From: Gymnogyps californianus
Lineage: Eukaryota; Chordata; Aves; Accipitriformes; Cathartidae
Reading direction: 5' to 3'
NCBI RefSeq assembly: GCF_018139145.2
Contig: NC_059481.1
Coordinates: 11,086,368 to 11,150,367, forward strand
DNA: 64,000 nt
How positions within the stretch are numbered: the first letter of the stretch is position 1; each line of letters starts with the position of its first letter. Positions 27,968 through 39,300 of the stretch are shown piece by piece. Made by a program: the position numbers and the translations under genes. The notes beneath the pieces were generated by a model. It did not search any database, was not told where the DNA came from, and worked only from the letters and a program-made list of their open reading frames with translations.

Positions 27968-28026
27968 TCATAGAATCACTTAGGTTGGAAAAGACCTTTA
28001 AGATCATCGAGTCTAACTGTTAAATC
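27968..28026 (-). mobile_element. CR1 LINE 3'-end fragment
   Basis: TCATAGAATCACTTAGGTTG followed by GAAAAGACCTTTAAGATCATCGAG is the reverse complement of a CR1 3' end, including one of the terminal ATTCTATG-type octamers. It is short (about 60 bp) and better preserved than the copy near 2.9 kb. It lies about 2.1 kb downstream of the CYP19A1 stop, in the same orientation as the gene. Confidence 0.88.
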
Positions 28027-28401
28027 CTATTTCTATATGTCTTCAAATGTGCAATTTTGTCTGTATTTACAGGTGGGATGGGACTGCACTTCACTGTTGT
28101 AATTTTTGGGTACCATGCAAAAGCTATGGAGAAAGCTTTAAAAGTAACCTAGCTACAATAAATTATTCTGCTTTCAAGTTTGATTTTTTTTTTTAATTAC
28201 TCTAGAAAATTTAAATGCTGTTTTGAGAAATGACCTAAACGTGCAGCTCCTCTTCTTTGTCACCAGTCCCAGCCTGACCTAATTCATTACCTGTGGCTGG
28301 AACACATATTTATTTGTTGGCTTTATGCAGTTTTTATATGCTACTGGATAGATCTTCCTCTGCTGGACCTGCATCTGAAAGCAGTGGTCTGAGGGGAACA
28401 A

Positions 28402-28436
28402 TTTTTCTTTTTTTTTTTTTTTTTTTTTTCTTTTTA
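28402..28436 (+). repeat. Poly(T) tract (22 T core)
   Basis: A T-rich stretch with a 22-base uninterrupted core at 28408-28429. It lies about 1.7 kb downstream of the CYP19A1 stop, so it would be poly(A) on the gene's sense strand. It could be an internal A-run of a long 3' UTR or an old retroposon tail. Confidence 0.85.
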
Positions 28437-29302
28437 TAGTTTAAGTGACTTGGAAGGAAAAAGTTAATGTAAAGCCTACTGTACATTGGTTGTTTGGCTT
28501 TATCAAGGCACTTTATCCGGAAAACCCCTTTCTTTGGGTTACACAGTATCAAAACTCAAGCTTACTGAAAATGCAAAGTCTCTGTCAGGGAATGTTGTCA
28601 TTAAGCCAAGAAGATCTTTTTCTTCTTGACCAAACTCACAACTCATCATTAGGCTAGTAGAGACATCAACGAATGTCAGGATTCTGCAGATTTCAAGATA
28701 GGTCCATTTTCAACAAGAAATGTTGGGTAGTTATGTAGCTTTCCTGTTAAGGACTAAGTATAAAACTAAGCCTAATTTATAATTAAAATAAAAATCTGTG
28801 TATGCAAAAACCCTTTAAAAAATGTTTTCTAGAAATCTGCTTGTTACTTCAGAACTTTTCTCCTTTGCCACTACAAAAATCTGAGCATTTACCCAATGAA
28901 ACTTGCATCTTACCTTGAGTGAAGCCCATTTTACCTTAAAAGAGAGAGAGAGTGTCTACCTCTTGAGCCAGTATTTCTCTCATGCTACTGACTCTCTTTA
29001 AGTCAGTGGGCGTGTGGAGCAAGATGCTTGAGAGCAGGATGCAGCCCTGTGCTCTTTCAGGAGAGGCAATAAGAGCTATGTGGATAATTACACAGGGACT
29101 TTCTCCCCTGCTGTGGTGTGGGAACATGGGCAATGACTCTGAATCTTACTCTCTGAAGTAGAATTGAGCAATTAAAACCAGATTGAAACAGGATTTGGTA
29201 CTGCATACGCAGCTTAGAGAGAATTTGAACTTCTTCACCAAACTGAGGTGAGGTGGGAAATTTCTACAGTTAATGAGATGAGGTGGAGCTGAGTGTCTCA
29301 TT

Positions 29303-29325
29303 CCCGCCCCCCTCCCCCCCGCCCC
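29303..29325 (-). other. G-quadruplex motif downstream of the CYP19A1 stop codon
   Basis: The plus strand has C-runs of 3, 6, 7 and 4 separated by single bases. The minus (sense) strand of CYP19A1 therefore carries four G-runs with 1-nt loops, a textbook G-quadruplex pattern. It lies about 780 nt after the stop codon, inside the 3' UTR if a distal polyadenylation site is used, otherwise in the 3' flank. Confidence 0.7.
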
Positions 29326-30107
29326 GTAATACTAGTGGTAATGTTTCATATTCATGACCTTATTCTCAGCTGGTCTTTACTAAGATGCTTACAGATCCTC
29401 TGTAGCAGGATACTGGATTTTAAAACCATAGAACAGTATCTCAACTGTCATATTACCTAGTACTCTGAAAACTACTACCATCAGTAAAATCTATCTGACG
29501 CTGTAAGTCTTTGGTATCTGTTTAATATGACAGCAAAACATGGTAAAGAAAAATGTTTGAATGACTTCTTGTACAAACATTTTTTATAATGTGTCCTAAA
29601 TATTTTAAATTGTTTCATAGTCTGAAACCCAACTTTAATATTCATGCAGATGTTTTCAAAAACAGATAATTAGAGCTTTTGCAGTAGTTAAATACTGCTA
29701 GGCCTAACTTTGGGGTGGTGGGGGGAAGGGGGACATGCATAGTACTGGAATTAAACACACATTGGGCACATTCTTTTGTTGACCCCCAAACCTCTGAACT
29801 TGCACTGTTTGAAAAGCAAGGCATAACTTTGAACTTGATGGTTTTAAAAAGTAGCCAGGAATCCTACATATAGTGTGGCATCACCTAGCAACAGGACTAT
29901 TTTGTAATTTTAGTCTGTCTTTGTTACATTGAAGTTGTGGCCAGAACCTGATTCTGCTGTGCAGGCAGAACAAGTTGTCATCTGAAGCCGTAGTCATTTA
30001 GGGGCAACAAAATGTTTTACTCCATATCTTTACCTAGGAATGATGGGTATTTCTTAGTGGCTGTGGCTGAGAAAGCCCTGTAACTTTAATGCTGATGCTA
30101 ATCCATT

Positions 30108-30359
30108 TTAGTCACCTTGATTCTTGTTTGTGTTTCTTCTTGGTGTGAAAACCATCTCCAGCAGAGGCTGCCTTTCTATTGGGTGCATGGATAAGTCATT
30201 GTTTTTCTGGATGTTGTTAAGGCCTCTTCCTTTCATTGTCTGTACTCTGCACCGTCTCAGAAGAGTCACCAGAATTGCTTTCATCATTACCATGGCAATA
30301 AACTTTCCTACACAGCCCCGAGGGCCAAATCCAAATGGTTGGAAATAGCGTGAAGGAAC
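30108..30359 (-). CDS. CYP19A1: CYP19A1 coding exon 10 (residues 422-504): heme-binding loop and stop
   Basis: This is the last coding exon, with acceptor TGTGCAG|GTTCC and stop TAA at 30108-30110. The heme loop FGFGPRGC places the thiolate ligand at Cys437, followed by the L helix [16 protein letters not shown]. Asp476-Leu477-Ser478 and His480 of the steroid pocket are in NNDLSMHP. The C-terminal tail [10 protein letters not shown] is lineage-variable. Possible polyadenylation signals downstream on the minus strand are ATTAAA at 29634-29639 and 29521-29526 and AATAAA at 28309-28314; I cannot tell which is used. Confidence 0.97.
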   Translation of the reverse strand, partial: VPSRYFQPFGFGPRGCVGKFIAMVMMKAILVTLLRRCRVQTMKGRGLNNIQKNNDLSMHPIERQPLLEMVFTPRRNTNKNQGD

Positions 30360-33300
30360 CTGCACAGAATAACATGAGGAATACACTTTAAGACAAATTT
30401 TTCTTCATAAAAGTAGCCAAAATTATGATGGAAATTGGTAGTAAATATATTCTGAAAAACTTGTGGAAAGAATCTCTTAGGAGCAATTCCTTCTTTGCTT
30501 TACACTGAACAACCCTCCCACCCAAGTCAGGCCAAAATACAGAGACAACTACAGAAGGTATGCCATTTTAAATGCTAAGATAGCAGGGAATGTAAAGTTA
30601 AGCAGTTGAATTCTGCCCATGTATTTCAGTCTGTTTGTCCTGGGAACTACAAGGATTTTACTACAAGCTGTGAAATGGAGTGAAGCTTTTACTCTTCAAT
30701 ATGCATTAAAGTTCATTAAAAACTTTTTCAGAAAATGTTCATTACAAAGCTCATAAATGTCTGAGATACAGGCTGATGCCTTGTCTAAAGATAATCATAA
30801 AGCCATACACCTGCTACAATTGTCATTAAAAAGCTAGTGTTCCTGAGAACTAATTTGTCATAAAATGTAATGTTGAAAATTTTATTTGATACCTAATAGA
30901 AAGATAACACTTGTAAAACGATTGTCTCCTGTCCTATCAACTAAAGTGTGAAATGCAGAATTCCCAGAACTGTTGAAGAATGCACAACCAGTTTCTGCTA
31001 CTTTTATTGACAATGAATAGATCAGTTATCCAAAACAGTCCCAACAGCATGAATAGTACTGCTAATGAGGTACAAAGGTACTTTTTATGAGTAAGAAAAA
31101 GCAAGTCTGGCTATTAATAAATTATTTTTCTTCATCTGTGTAGCTTTCCTTTAAAAAAGATATTAGCTGTGTTCTGACTTCCCATTTAACCAAAGAACAG
31201 AGTAGAAAAGGTTGCTTTATATTAAATTATCTAGAAAAAAGTGCCCTTTTTTCTCATTTTCAGACTGAGAAAAATGTTTTCTTTTTAAATTTTTTCAAAT
31301 AAACTGAGCTGGGCTTTTTGAAAAATTATAGGTAAACACGAGTGTTTATAATACAGAGCAAGTACAGCAGCTGGCAGTGCAGCACAATGGCAAATGCACA
31401 GCCTGGGAAAATGGAAAAATGTTTACATTCTAACAATGTCATCTTATCATAAATTATGCTGTGGATTGCTGTTCACTTAGAGAACTGTGTGAAAATTGTG
31501 CCTACTAGAATAATTATGTGGCAAAAATAATGCATCAAGTCAGATAGAAAATATGTGGTTAAATATTTGGTCAAGGGGAAATATTTTTAGTAGCAAAGTG
31601 TACTTATAAAATAAGCAAGAAATCTATTTTGATAGAAATACTTAGAATGAAAATAATAGGTGGCAAAATGGAACCTATTCACAGTGAATAGTTATTTCAA
31701 TAAACTTAATCACTCTCTTCTTGAATTTACTACAATGACTTTTTTTCTTGGTCTGTTGTTTTTAATACTGTGTGCAGAGTTTGCTATGGGTAATCAAACA
31801 GCAGTTTAGAAATGTTAACCAGGTTGTTCAGTGCTCTTTTGTGTGTGTGGCATACATGGTACTCCTAGATTTTTTGATAGGAAAAATGTAAAACTTAGAG
31901 GCATCTTTCTGGCTTGAACATTCATATCTTTTTGTTTCTTTATTTTCTTAATTATTTCTTCAGGTTGTTTTTACTAGTAAGCCCATTTTTGGTGTATCAA
32001 AGTAGGTCATCTATTTATTTCTTTAAAACTGAAATTACTGTCTGTGGACGCTTAGGTATGCAGCTGCAAACATCTCAAAAGAAAAAGTTTTGCAAGGTAA
32101 TAAAATTATTTCCTAACTTTTTTAGTTAGACAAAATGAGAACTATGACAGCTGTAGAAAACATTAATCCTTTAGCTTCAACCTCATTCAACCTTAATATT
32201 TGACAAGCCACTAGAAAATGTGAGAGAAAACTTGCATACCAGGAAAATGTGTGCATCTATGATAGTAAGGCTAACGTTCTGCAGTTGAGATTCCCTTCAT
32301 AGAACTAAGTTGATTATGCCCGCCACTCTTGCATGGCTATTTATTCTAGAGATCTTTCTAATTCCCTCACAGGAATGCTAACCAAACCTTAGTATTTCAT
32401 ATTTTGTGCTCTCTGTCACATGGGTAGCAGTATCTTCGGCTTCCATCTGCACTGGTTAACAGTCAAAAACAAGGAGTCAAATGTGCCATAGAATCAGTCT
32501 GTTTTCTTTCAGTACAGTTTTAATCTCTCCAGATGATTATTGCTGAACAAATACAGTTTTGCGAAACCATTTGTTTAATCAGTAATCAGAAGAGCAGAGG
32601 TCTAAATGAAAGTAAATAATCTGAAGGATGATTTATGATAGTAGGGGATTACAAGTAGGGAAAAAAGGTCACATATTGCTTTTGGTACAGGACTCAGTAA
32701 CGTAGACTAAAGAAAATTCTAGTTCTTTGGGGAGTTAGAATATAACTTAAATTGAAATGCTGTGCTGAACTGGGACTGAATTACTCAACAGCTGCTGTAT
32801 TGCATTGGTTAAAATTTAGGATTTCCATTTTGGTCTATAAAATATGTTTATTTTTATTTAGGAATTAAACAAAAAAAAAAGTAATAAAATGAGTGCTAGA
32901 TTCTCAGTCTCTCAGGAGTTACTATACTGTTTCACCTCTCCAGAGAATCCTCACACAACCTCAGCTCTGTGTTGTACTGCTTGCGTGGCTCTAGCTCCCT
33001 AAAGCCTCTTTATTTTGTCCAGTGTCAGGGGATATAAAGGGAACTATGTGTGTGTCTGACAAATTTAATCAGAAATTTTTAATAAAAATTAAGATGTCTG
33101 GGAAAACTATTTTTTATATCATAATTATTTTTTAATTAAAAAGCACTTTGATAGGAAAATACCTGCCCAGCTTTAATAATAGGAATAAGCAGGATGTATA
33201 GCTAACTAGGCACTTAGACAAAGGGAAAACAGTCTTATGGTCGCAAAGCTCTTGATCAAAATAAGAGGAAAAGACATTGTCAATAAATAATACCCCATTT

Positions 33301-36300
33301 TCTGTAAGAAATAAGATGAAAAACTTACATTTTTCTCAAAATTTTCAAGAGAAAACTCATTCGGCTTTGGGAAGAATTCAAGCTTATGCATACGTCCAAT
33401 ATTGAGAATAATGTTTGTCCCCTTTTTCACAGGATAGCCATCAATTACATCATCTTGTAAAGCTTTTCGCATGATCAAGTCCACAACTGGCTGGTATCTC
33501 ATGCTCTCATAAATAAAATTCTCCACAATTTTTAAGTTTGGCATGTCATCACTCTCTATGTCTCTGTCACCTTGTGGAATAGAACAGATGGTGAAGAAGT
33601 TGGTTATGAATTTAATAGCTTCATTGTACAAAACATTTTTGGAAGATTCTCAGTTCCTGAAATGCTAGGAAGGATCCAACAGCTTCAAAGGAGTTTTATG
33701 TAGCCTTACATATTTGGGAAATCTGGTATATTGTTCATCAGCATAAAACCTAGTTTATTAATTGATGATCTTCTCACTTTCTTCTTAATACATTATGAGT
33801 CTTTGTTCTGCTTTCTTGTCAATGACAAAACTCTGAAAGTCCTTCCCTGACTCTTGTATGACTGCGAGCAACAAGACACAACAAAGAAATCTTCTGAGAG
33901 CTTGACAGCAAATGGAATCTGGGAATAGTCTGCAGATGGGAGATAACTTTGTAGGGACCTTAAATTTTCACCATGTGATTGGGTTTGGCTGGTTGTACAG
34001 CTAGGTCCTACTGTGGCTTGACTGTTTCAGTTACCATAAGTAACTTCGTCCCAGCTTGATTCCAGCAGCAGCAGCGGCAGCACCACAATGTACTGCCAGT
34101 GGGAGCCTTACTTTAACTTTCAAGCCACAAGCAGTTCAAGAACTACAGGCTGACCACTGCAGTGGTAGGTTCTCAAGATAAAAGGCAGATTTGCTACCCC
34201 AGTCAGTTGCCTAAGGAAGAGGCAACAACATTCTACTGCCTTAGAAATCAAGGCTATCGGAAAGAAATAGAGAAGATTAAGTGAGCGCTCAACTCTCATG
34301 AGGACAATAAAATAAGGTTTATTAAAAGTACGTTAGAGAGTAAAGGACTTGTTATACACTTCCCAGTGTTTAACTGACCAGAAGTAAATCTTGAATAAGA
34401 GTCGATGAAATTAGTTTCTGTATTAGCTCAGTGTCAGGCTTTGAAGTCTAGAGAAAGGGAAAAATACAAATTTGGAATATCTTGATTGTGTTTTGAGTAG
34501 TTAGTAATTAGTACTTGATTAGAGGAGACCAGTTTGATATTAAAATGGATGACAGCAGAATATAATTTTAATTTTTTTCTAATCTTTTTCTGCAGTCATA
34601 GTGAAACTTAGACAGGCTCTATATATATACAGAGAAATATTGGTGATTAGAAGTATTTGAAATGTGTCCCCTTTTGCTATTTCAAGGTAAATGGAAAATA
34701 ATTTCAATTGAACTTATGAAGTGAGTGCTGATTTGCACTGCTGTTGCTGAGGAGTGAATATAGTGCATTCGTTCTAATAGATTGTCAATTCTGATGATTC
34801 CTGTTTGAATTTATTGTACAAATTGCTCATCTTCTTTCATTTGATCTTGAATAAAATCTTTGACATATAATGGTAATTCATACATTTTACAGAAAACGCT
34901 TCTGTTAGAAGAAAACACTTAGAAATTTGAGCCTTTGAATAATTGAAATTAGATCACTGCTGAAGCAAAATTATATTCCCACATCACTGACTCTGCAGCT
35001 CCTGCTTACCCATAACAGTTTCAATTTCCCTCATCATCTTCTCTTCCACTGTGGGGTGCTCTGCAATCAGTATTAGCATAAAGAAGAGAGTCACAGACAG
35101 AGTATCAGGAGCAGCAATCATCATCTCCAGCACACACTGGTTCACATTCTCGGCAGTCAGATCCCCTCTGTTCTGAAAAAAATTGGAAATTTTGGGGAAA
35201 ACGTTGATTGGTGACCTCTGATGCAAACAAAGGTCCTACAGCAGTAGAATGGGAATGACCTAGAATATCTGCTTTAAAGAAAAGTAAAAATCTTGACAGT
35301 CTTTCTATCTCACGTGCTAAATAGCCTTTATTTTTTGTCTTTTGGAGAAAAACAGAAAACTCATGTTTTGATGGGTGTGTATTATCTTACAGAAAAGCAA
35401 GAATTTGTTCTTAGCTCAGATTCTTATTGATTTATTGCCTTTCCTTACAGAGTTTGTGAGCAATCAGAGATTACACAAGATAGAATTTACATAGCATTTG
35501 AAGCCTTTGCAAATAAAAGGCAATACATCAAGATAAAATACAGGGGTTAGGGAAAGACTGGAGGACATTCAGGGATAGATGCAAGAGTGTTAAGGATGTT
35601 GTTTAAGCCATGAAAAAAATCAGACAAGCACCTGTTCCTGAAAATGCAACTATTCAATGTTTGAATCACTGTTAGGGACTCCACAGAACCAACTAATTTG
35701 TATCCCTTTAAGATGACATGACTTTCAGATAGATACATAAAGTTTAAGTTGCAAAGCCTGTGTTGTTAGTGACAGGAGAACGTCAGAAAAATCAGTTAGC
35801 CATATTTTGAGTATATTGCCAATACCTGTGCAAAAATCAACTGGGATGCAAAATCCATGTGTTCATCCAACTTTTCAACAGTGGAAAGCTTTTGTCGTTT
35901 CTGTTCTATTAAGATTTCCATTGCTCCTTTCAGATCCTTGCTGAAAATAGATGAAACCCAACATATTGATAAATATCTGCAGACTTTTAGTATACACTAG
36001 GATAGGATTAGAAACAGAGGTTATACCAGTAAAAACATCTAAGAATGGCAGAAATTAAGTATTCCTAAGAGTAGTTATATGGTTCTGTGCAAAAGCAGTA
36101 ATACTAAGGGAAGGTGTATTTTCTTATTATTTCTTATTAAATAATTGCTTGTTAGTTTGGACTGAAATCTTATTCTCTTTTTATAGGATAGACTGAAAAG
36201 GATGAAAGTATGTCTGTATATCCTATTAATGAATAGAGTTTTAAAAGATGTATTAACATTTCCAAAGAATTTGTTTATTTCTTTCTGTTTTATACTCTTT

Positions 36301-39300
36301 TTAACAGTGAATAAAATGGACTTAGAGAACATGAGGGATAATTGCTAGAAAAATGCAGATAAATGTTAGAAAAATTGTACTATCTTGAAGGTAGAGTTGA
36401 TCTAAATTTTTCATATTTAAATAGTCAGTAATACTGTGTCAACAGTTTGTATTTCAGTGGCGGAAAAAAGCAACGTCCAACAGTTTTTATAACTTTATTT
36501 GGGATTTTCAATTAGCTATAGATTTGAAGGTAATTCTTTTTAAAAAGTACTTTGAAAAGTTTTTGAATGAAATCCTCAGGCTTTCCATTTGTGTTTGTTA
36601 TTATTGGGATAGAAAATCTGTCTGGGTTTGTAGGGGTAAATGCATTTAAAACCTGGCAAAGTTCTCATTATTTATAACATCTTTTATGTATTAGAAATAG
36701 CAAATGGTCCTTTTTGCCAGCTTTATCAGAAGAATATCAGAAGTCATCATATCCTGTGGTGGTTCTTTGTACTGCTTTAAGTCCAGCAATCTTTATCGTT
36801 TTTTTGCAGTAGAGATTTATGAATAAGTCCCATTTTAATGGGATTGCTTTTGAACACCAATATTTGCCTGCAGGGGCTTTCTAGTAATAACTGGACCACC
36901 ACAGTTAGCTATTATTAGAATCACAGGATAAAGCACTAATCAGTGCCATAATAAAACTGGCAAGGAAATGTTAGAGAAGGTAAATCTTGTGTCTAGTTCA
37001 TAAGAGTTGTCAATTACTTTAGATGAACCTCTATCTTTCCCTTAAAGCTTTTATGTTATATAGTACTATCAAAATAATTTATTACACGTGCTTTATAAGT
37101 AGTAGTTTCTCTCACTAGATGGAATCCAAATCCAAAATGAACAAGCTGATTGCCAGTTCTTTTTATAGCCAGTCCTCTTTTGGCAGAAGACAGCAAATGA
37201 CATCATAAAAACAGAAGAGGCATTTTGTATTTTTGCAAAGAGGAAGATGGGAAAACATATTTGTTCCTTATTTAGGAAAAAAACCCCTTGAAATGGATTA
37301 TCATGCTCAGCGCCAAGTTTTAACTCAAAAATAAGTTGTTGACTCTAAAATACACGTTGAGGGAACCAATAAATAGGATTATGCTTAGGGGTTAACTCTG
37401 GGACAGCACCATGAATGCAGATGGGTTTTCTTGTTTTGATGAACTGTAGCCTACTATTTGACTGTCCTCGACTAGATAGCAAATGTAACTTCATCCCATA
37501 TAATGGCTTTTCCTTGTCTGTTTGAACTGAACCAGTGATTTAAATCTAGTTTCACATATGAGCTGACATTAACTAATATTTTGGTGAGTAAACTAGGACT
37601 GACTAGACAAGGGCTTTAAATCATCCCCTGCGATCAGCCACTTGTAGCACCAGTGGCAGATCTTGTTCTGTTGCTATCTTGGGTCTGCAGATAGGGGACT
37701 TCAGCCAGCCACCTTTGCAAGTTTCACAATTTATTTTCTAAAAGGCAGAGGAAAACATCAAGGAAGATCTCCTTCACAGAAAGAAAAATCTTACGCAAAT
37801 GATTTGTAAAACTGTTGATACTTACACTGCCTCTTCATATTTCTTGCACAGCCAAGAAATCTTAAAAAAGATGTCGGGCTTTAATAAAAGTGCTTGCCAA
37901 GCATCAAAGTAGTTTTGAATCTTAAGTACAATAGCATGTTCTGAAAATAAACATTAACAAAAAGCAGTATAAAATATAAATCTCAATAGCCAAATAACAC
38001 AAATGCTTCAGAAAAATTAGTAATAAGGCCCTGTTCCCTACTATGACTAAGTTCAGGGGAATTTGATAAACAGTTGGTTTTGATGGTGGTAGATAGCATT
38101 AGGAAATATTTGTAGCGCACTGTAAAAAAGGCATAGATCTTTATAAAAACTCTTGGTAGCTAGCTAAAAGGAGATAATGGTGTGTTAACCAGAGCCAAAT
38201 AGTCTCCCACAGGAGAGCAACAGCAGAACTCTTGCAGCAGATTGAAATGGGATAATTTAGACATCACGATAATGTTATTTCTGTCATATGGTTTTGAGGA
38301 TGAAGAAGTTGCAGAAGACATAAATTGTCAGGTGAACTTCAAGGCAATCATTAGGTTTGGCAGAAAGATTTCCGATTCTTACATGCATATAATATTGGGA
38401 TTGTACCAACTCAGTACCTAAAAATCTCTTTAAATGGTACTATTTGTTAAGGTGAGTGTGACAAGATAATGTATATTTTTTGTCATATAAAATTCTCTTT
38501 TATAACTAAAATAACTCATAAATCAATTTCAATTAATTATATGGTGATATAAGAGTTTGTTCTTGCTCTGTTTCTGAAACAAAACTGCTGAGTGATGTCA
38601 ATGAGTTTTCCTTGGACATGCAGTTTCGATCCATCATAAGGTATAAAAATGAAGCTGTTAATACCATCCAAAGGGATCCCCAGAAAAAGCTTGTTAGATG
38701 TGTCAAGCATGATCCGTCTCATAAGATTCAACACATTGATGTTTCCTACGTCAGTGGTTACTTCCCCTAGTTTGTCCAGGTGATCAATTGTTGATTCAAC
38801 ACAAATTGCTATCATACGCACAAGACCAGGACCAGACAGAGCTGAAATATATGTGCAAAAGGATCAAAAGATTGGTTAACTTTCATACCTTATTTAGAAC
38901 TTACCAATTTGCGATAATGGTGTCAATAAAATGTAAAACATTATCATGTGAGTGACTGGTATAAAATTGTTCTGAAGCTCACTGATTTATCATCTTTTGA
39001 AAGAAAATTGTAAGCATTTTGAGTCAAAATGGCAATGAACTCAAAGCCCAAACTTCCTTTGTGTCCAGCCACTTTGTATCTCAGACACACGTTTTATGCT
39101 AGGTTCATGCCATGTTAAGGAAAGATGTTTGGCATCATTTATGCTACCTTTCTGTGTGGGAGGCTATCCATATCCTCATCTGCATTACAGGCACTGTGGA
39201 TGTTCTGTTTCAGTTGCTGGCAATGACACTGAGCAGGGAAGATAGCTTGGGGGTTCGTGGGGAGGATGACAGGAATTTCTGAAAACATAGCTCCTGGGTA

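Larger units (their letters stand above)
28027..30107 (-). other. CYP19A1 3' UTR and immediate 3' flank
   Basis: Sequence after the stop codon on the minus strand. Polyadenylation-signal candidates are at 29634-29639, 29521-29526 and 28309-28314. It holds the G-quadruplex motif (29303-29325) and a G-rich plus-strand patch at 29711-29732. The 3' end of the transcript cannot be set from sequence alone. Confidence 0.5.

Noticed and set aside
29711..29732. Plus-strand G-rich patch as a second G-quadruplex
   Set aside because: Only three runs of three or more G are clearly separated, and it is on the strand opposite to the gene.
30085..30090. ATTAAA on the minus strand just after the aromatase stop
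   Set aside because: Only 18 nt from the stop codon, too close to be the usual polyadenylation signal.
36916..36932. AGAATCACAGGATA as another CR1 tail
   Set aside because: The match is short and the following bases do not continue into CR1 sequence.
38537..38664. Open frame continuing past aromatase exon 5
   Set aside because: It is intron read-through: the donor at 38664 gives the exact 177-nt exon, and the next exon restores the known sequence.
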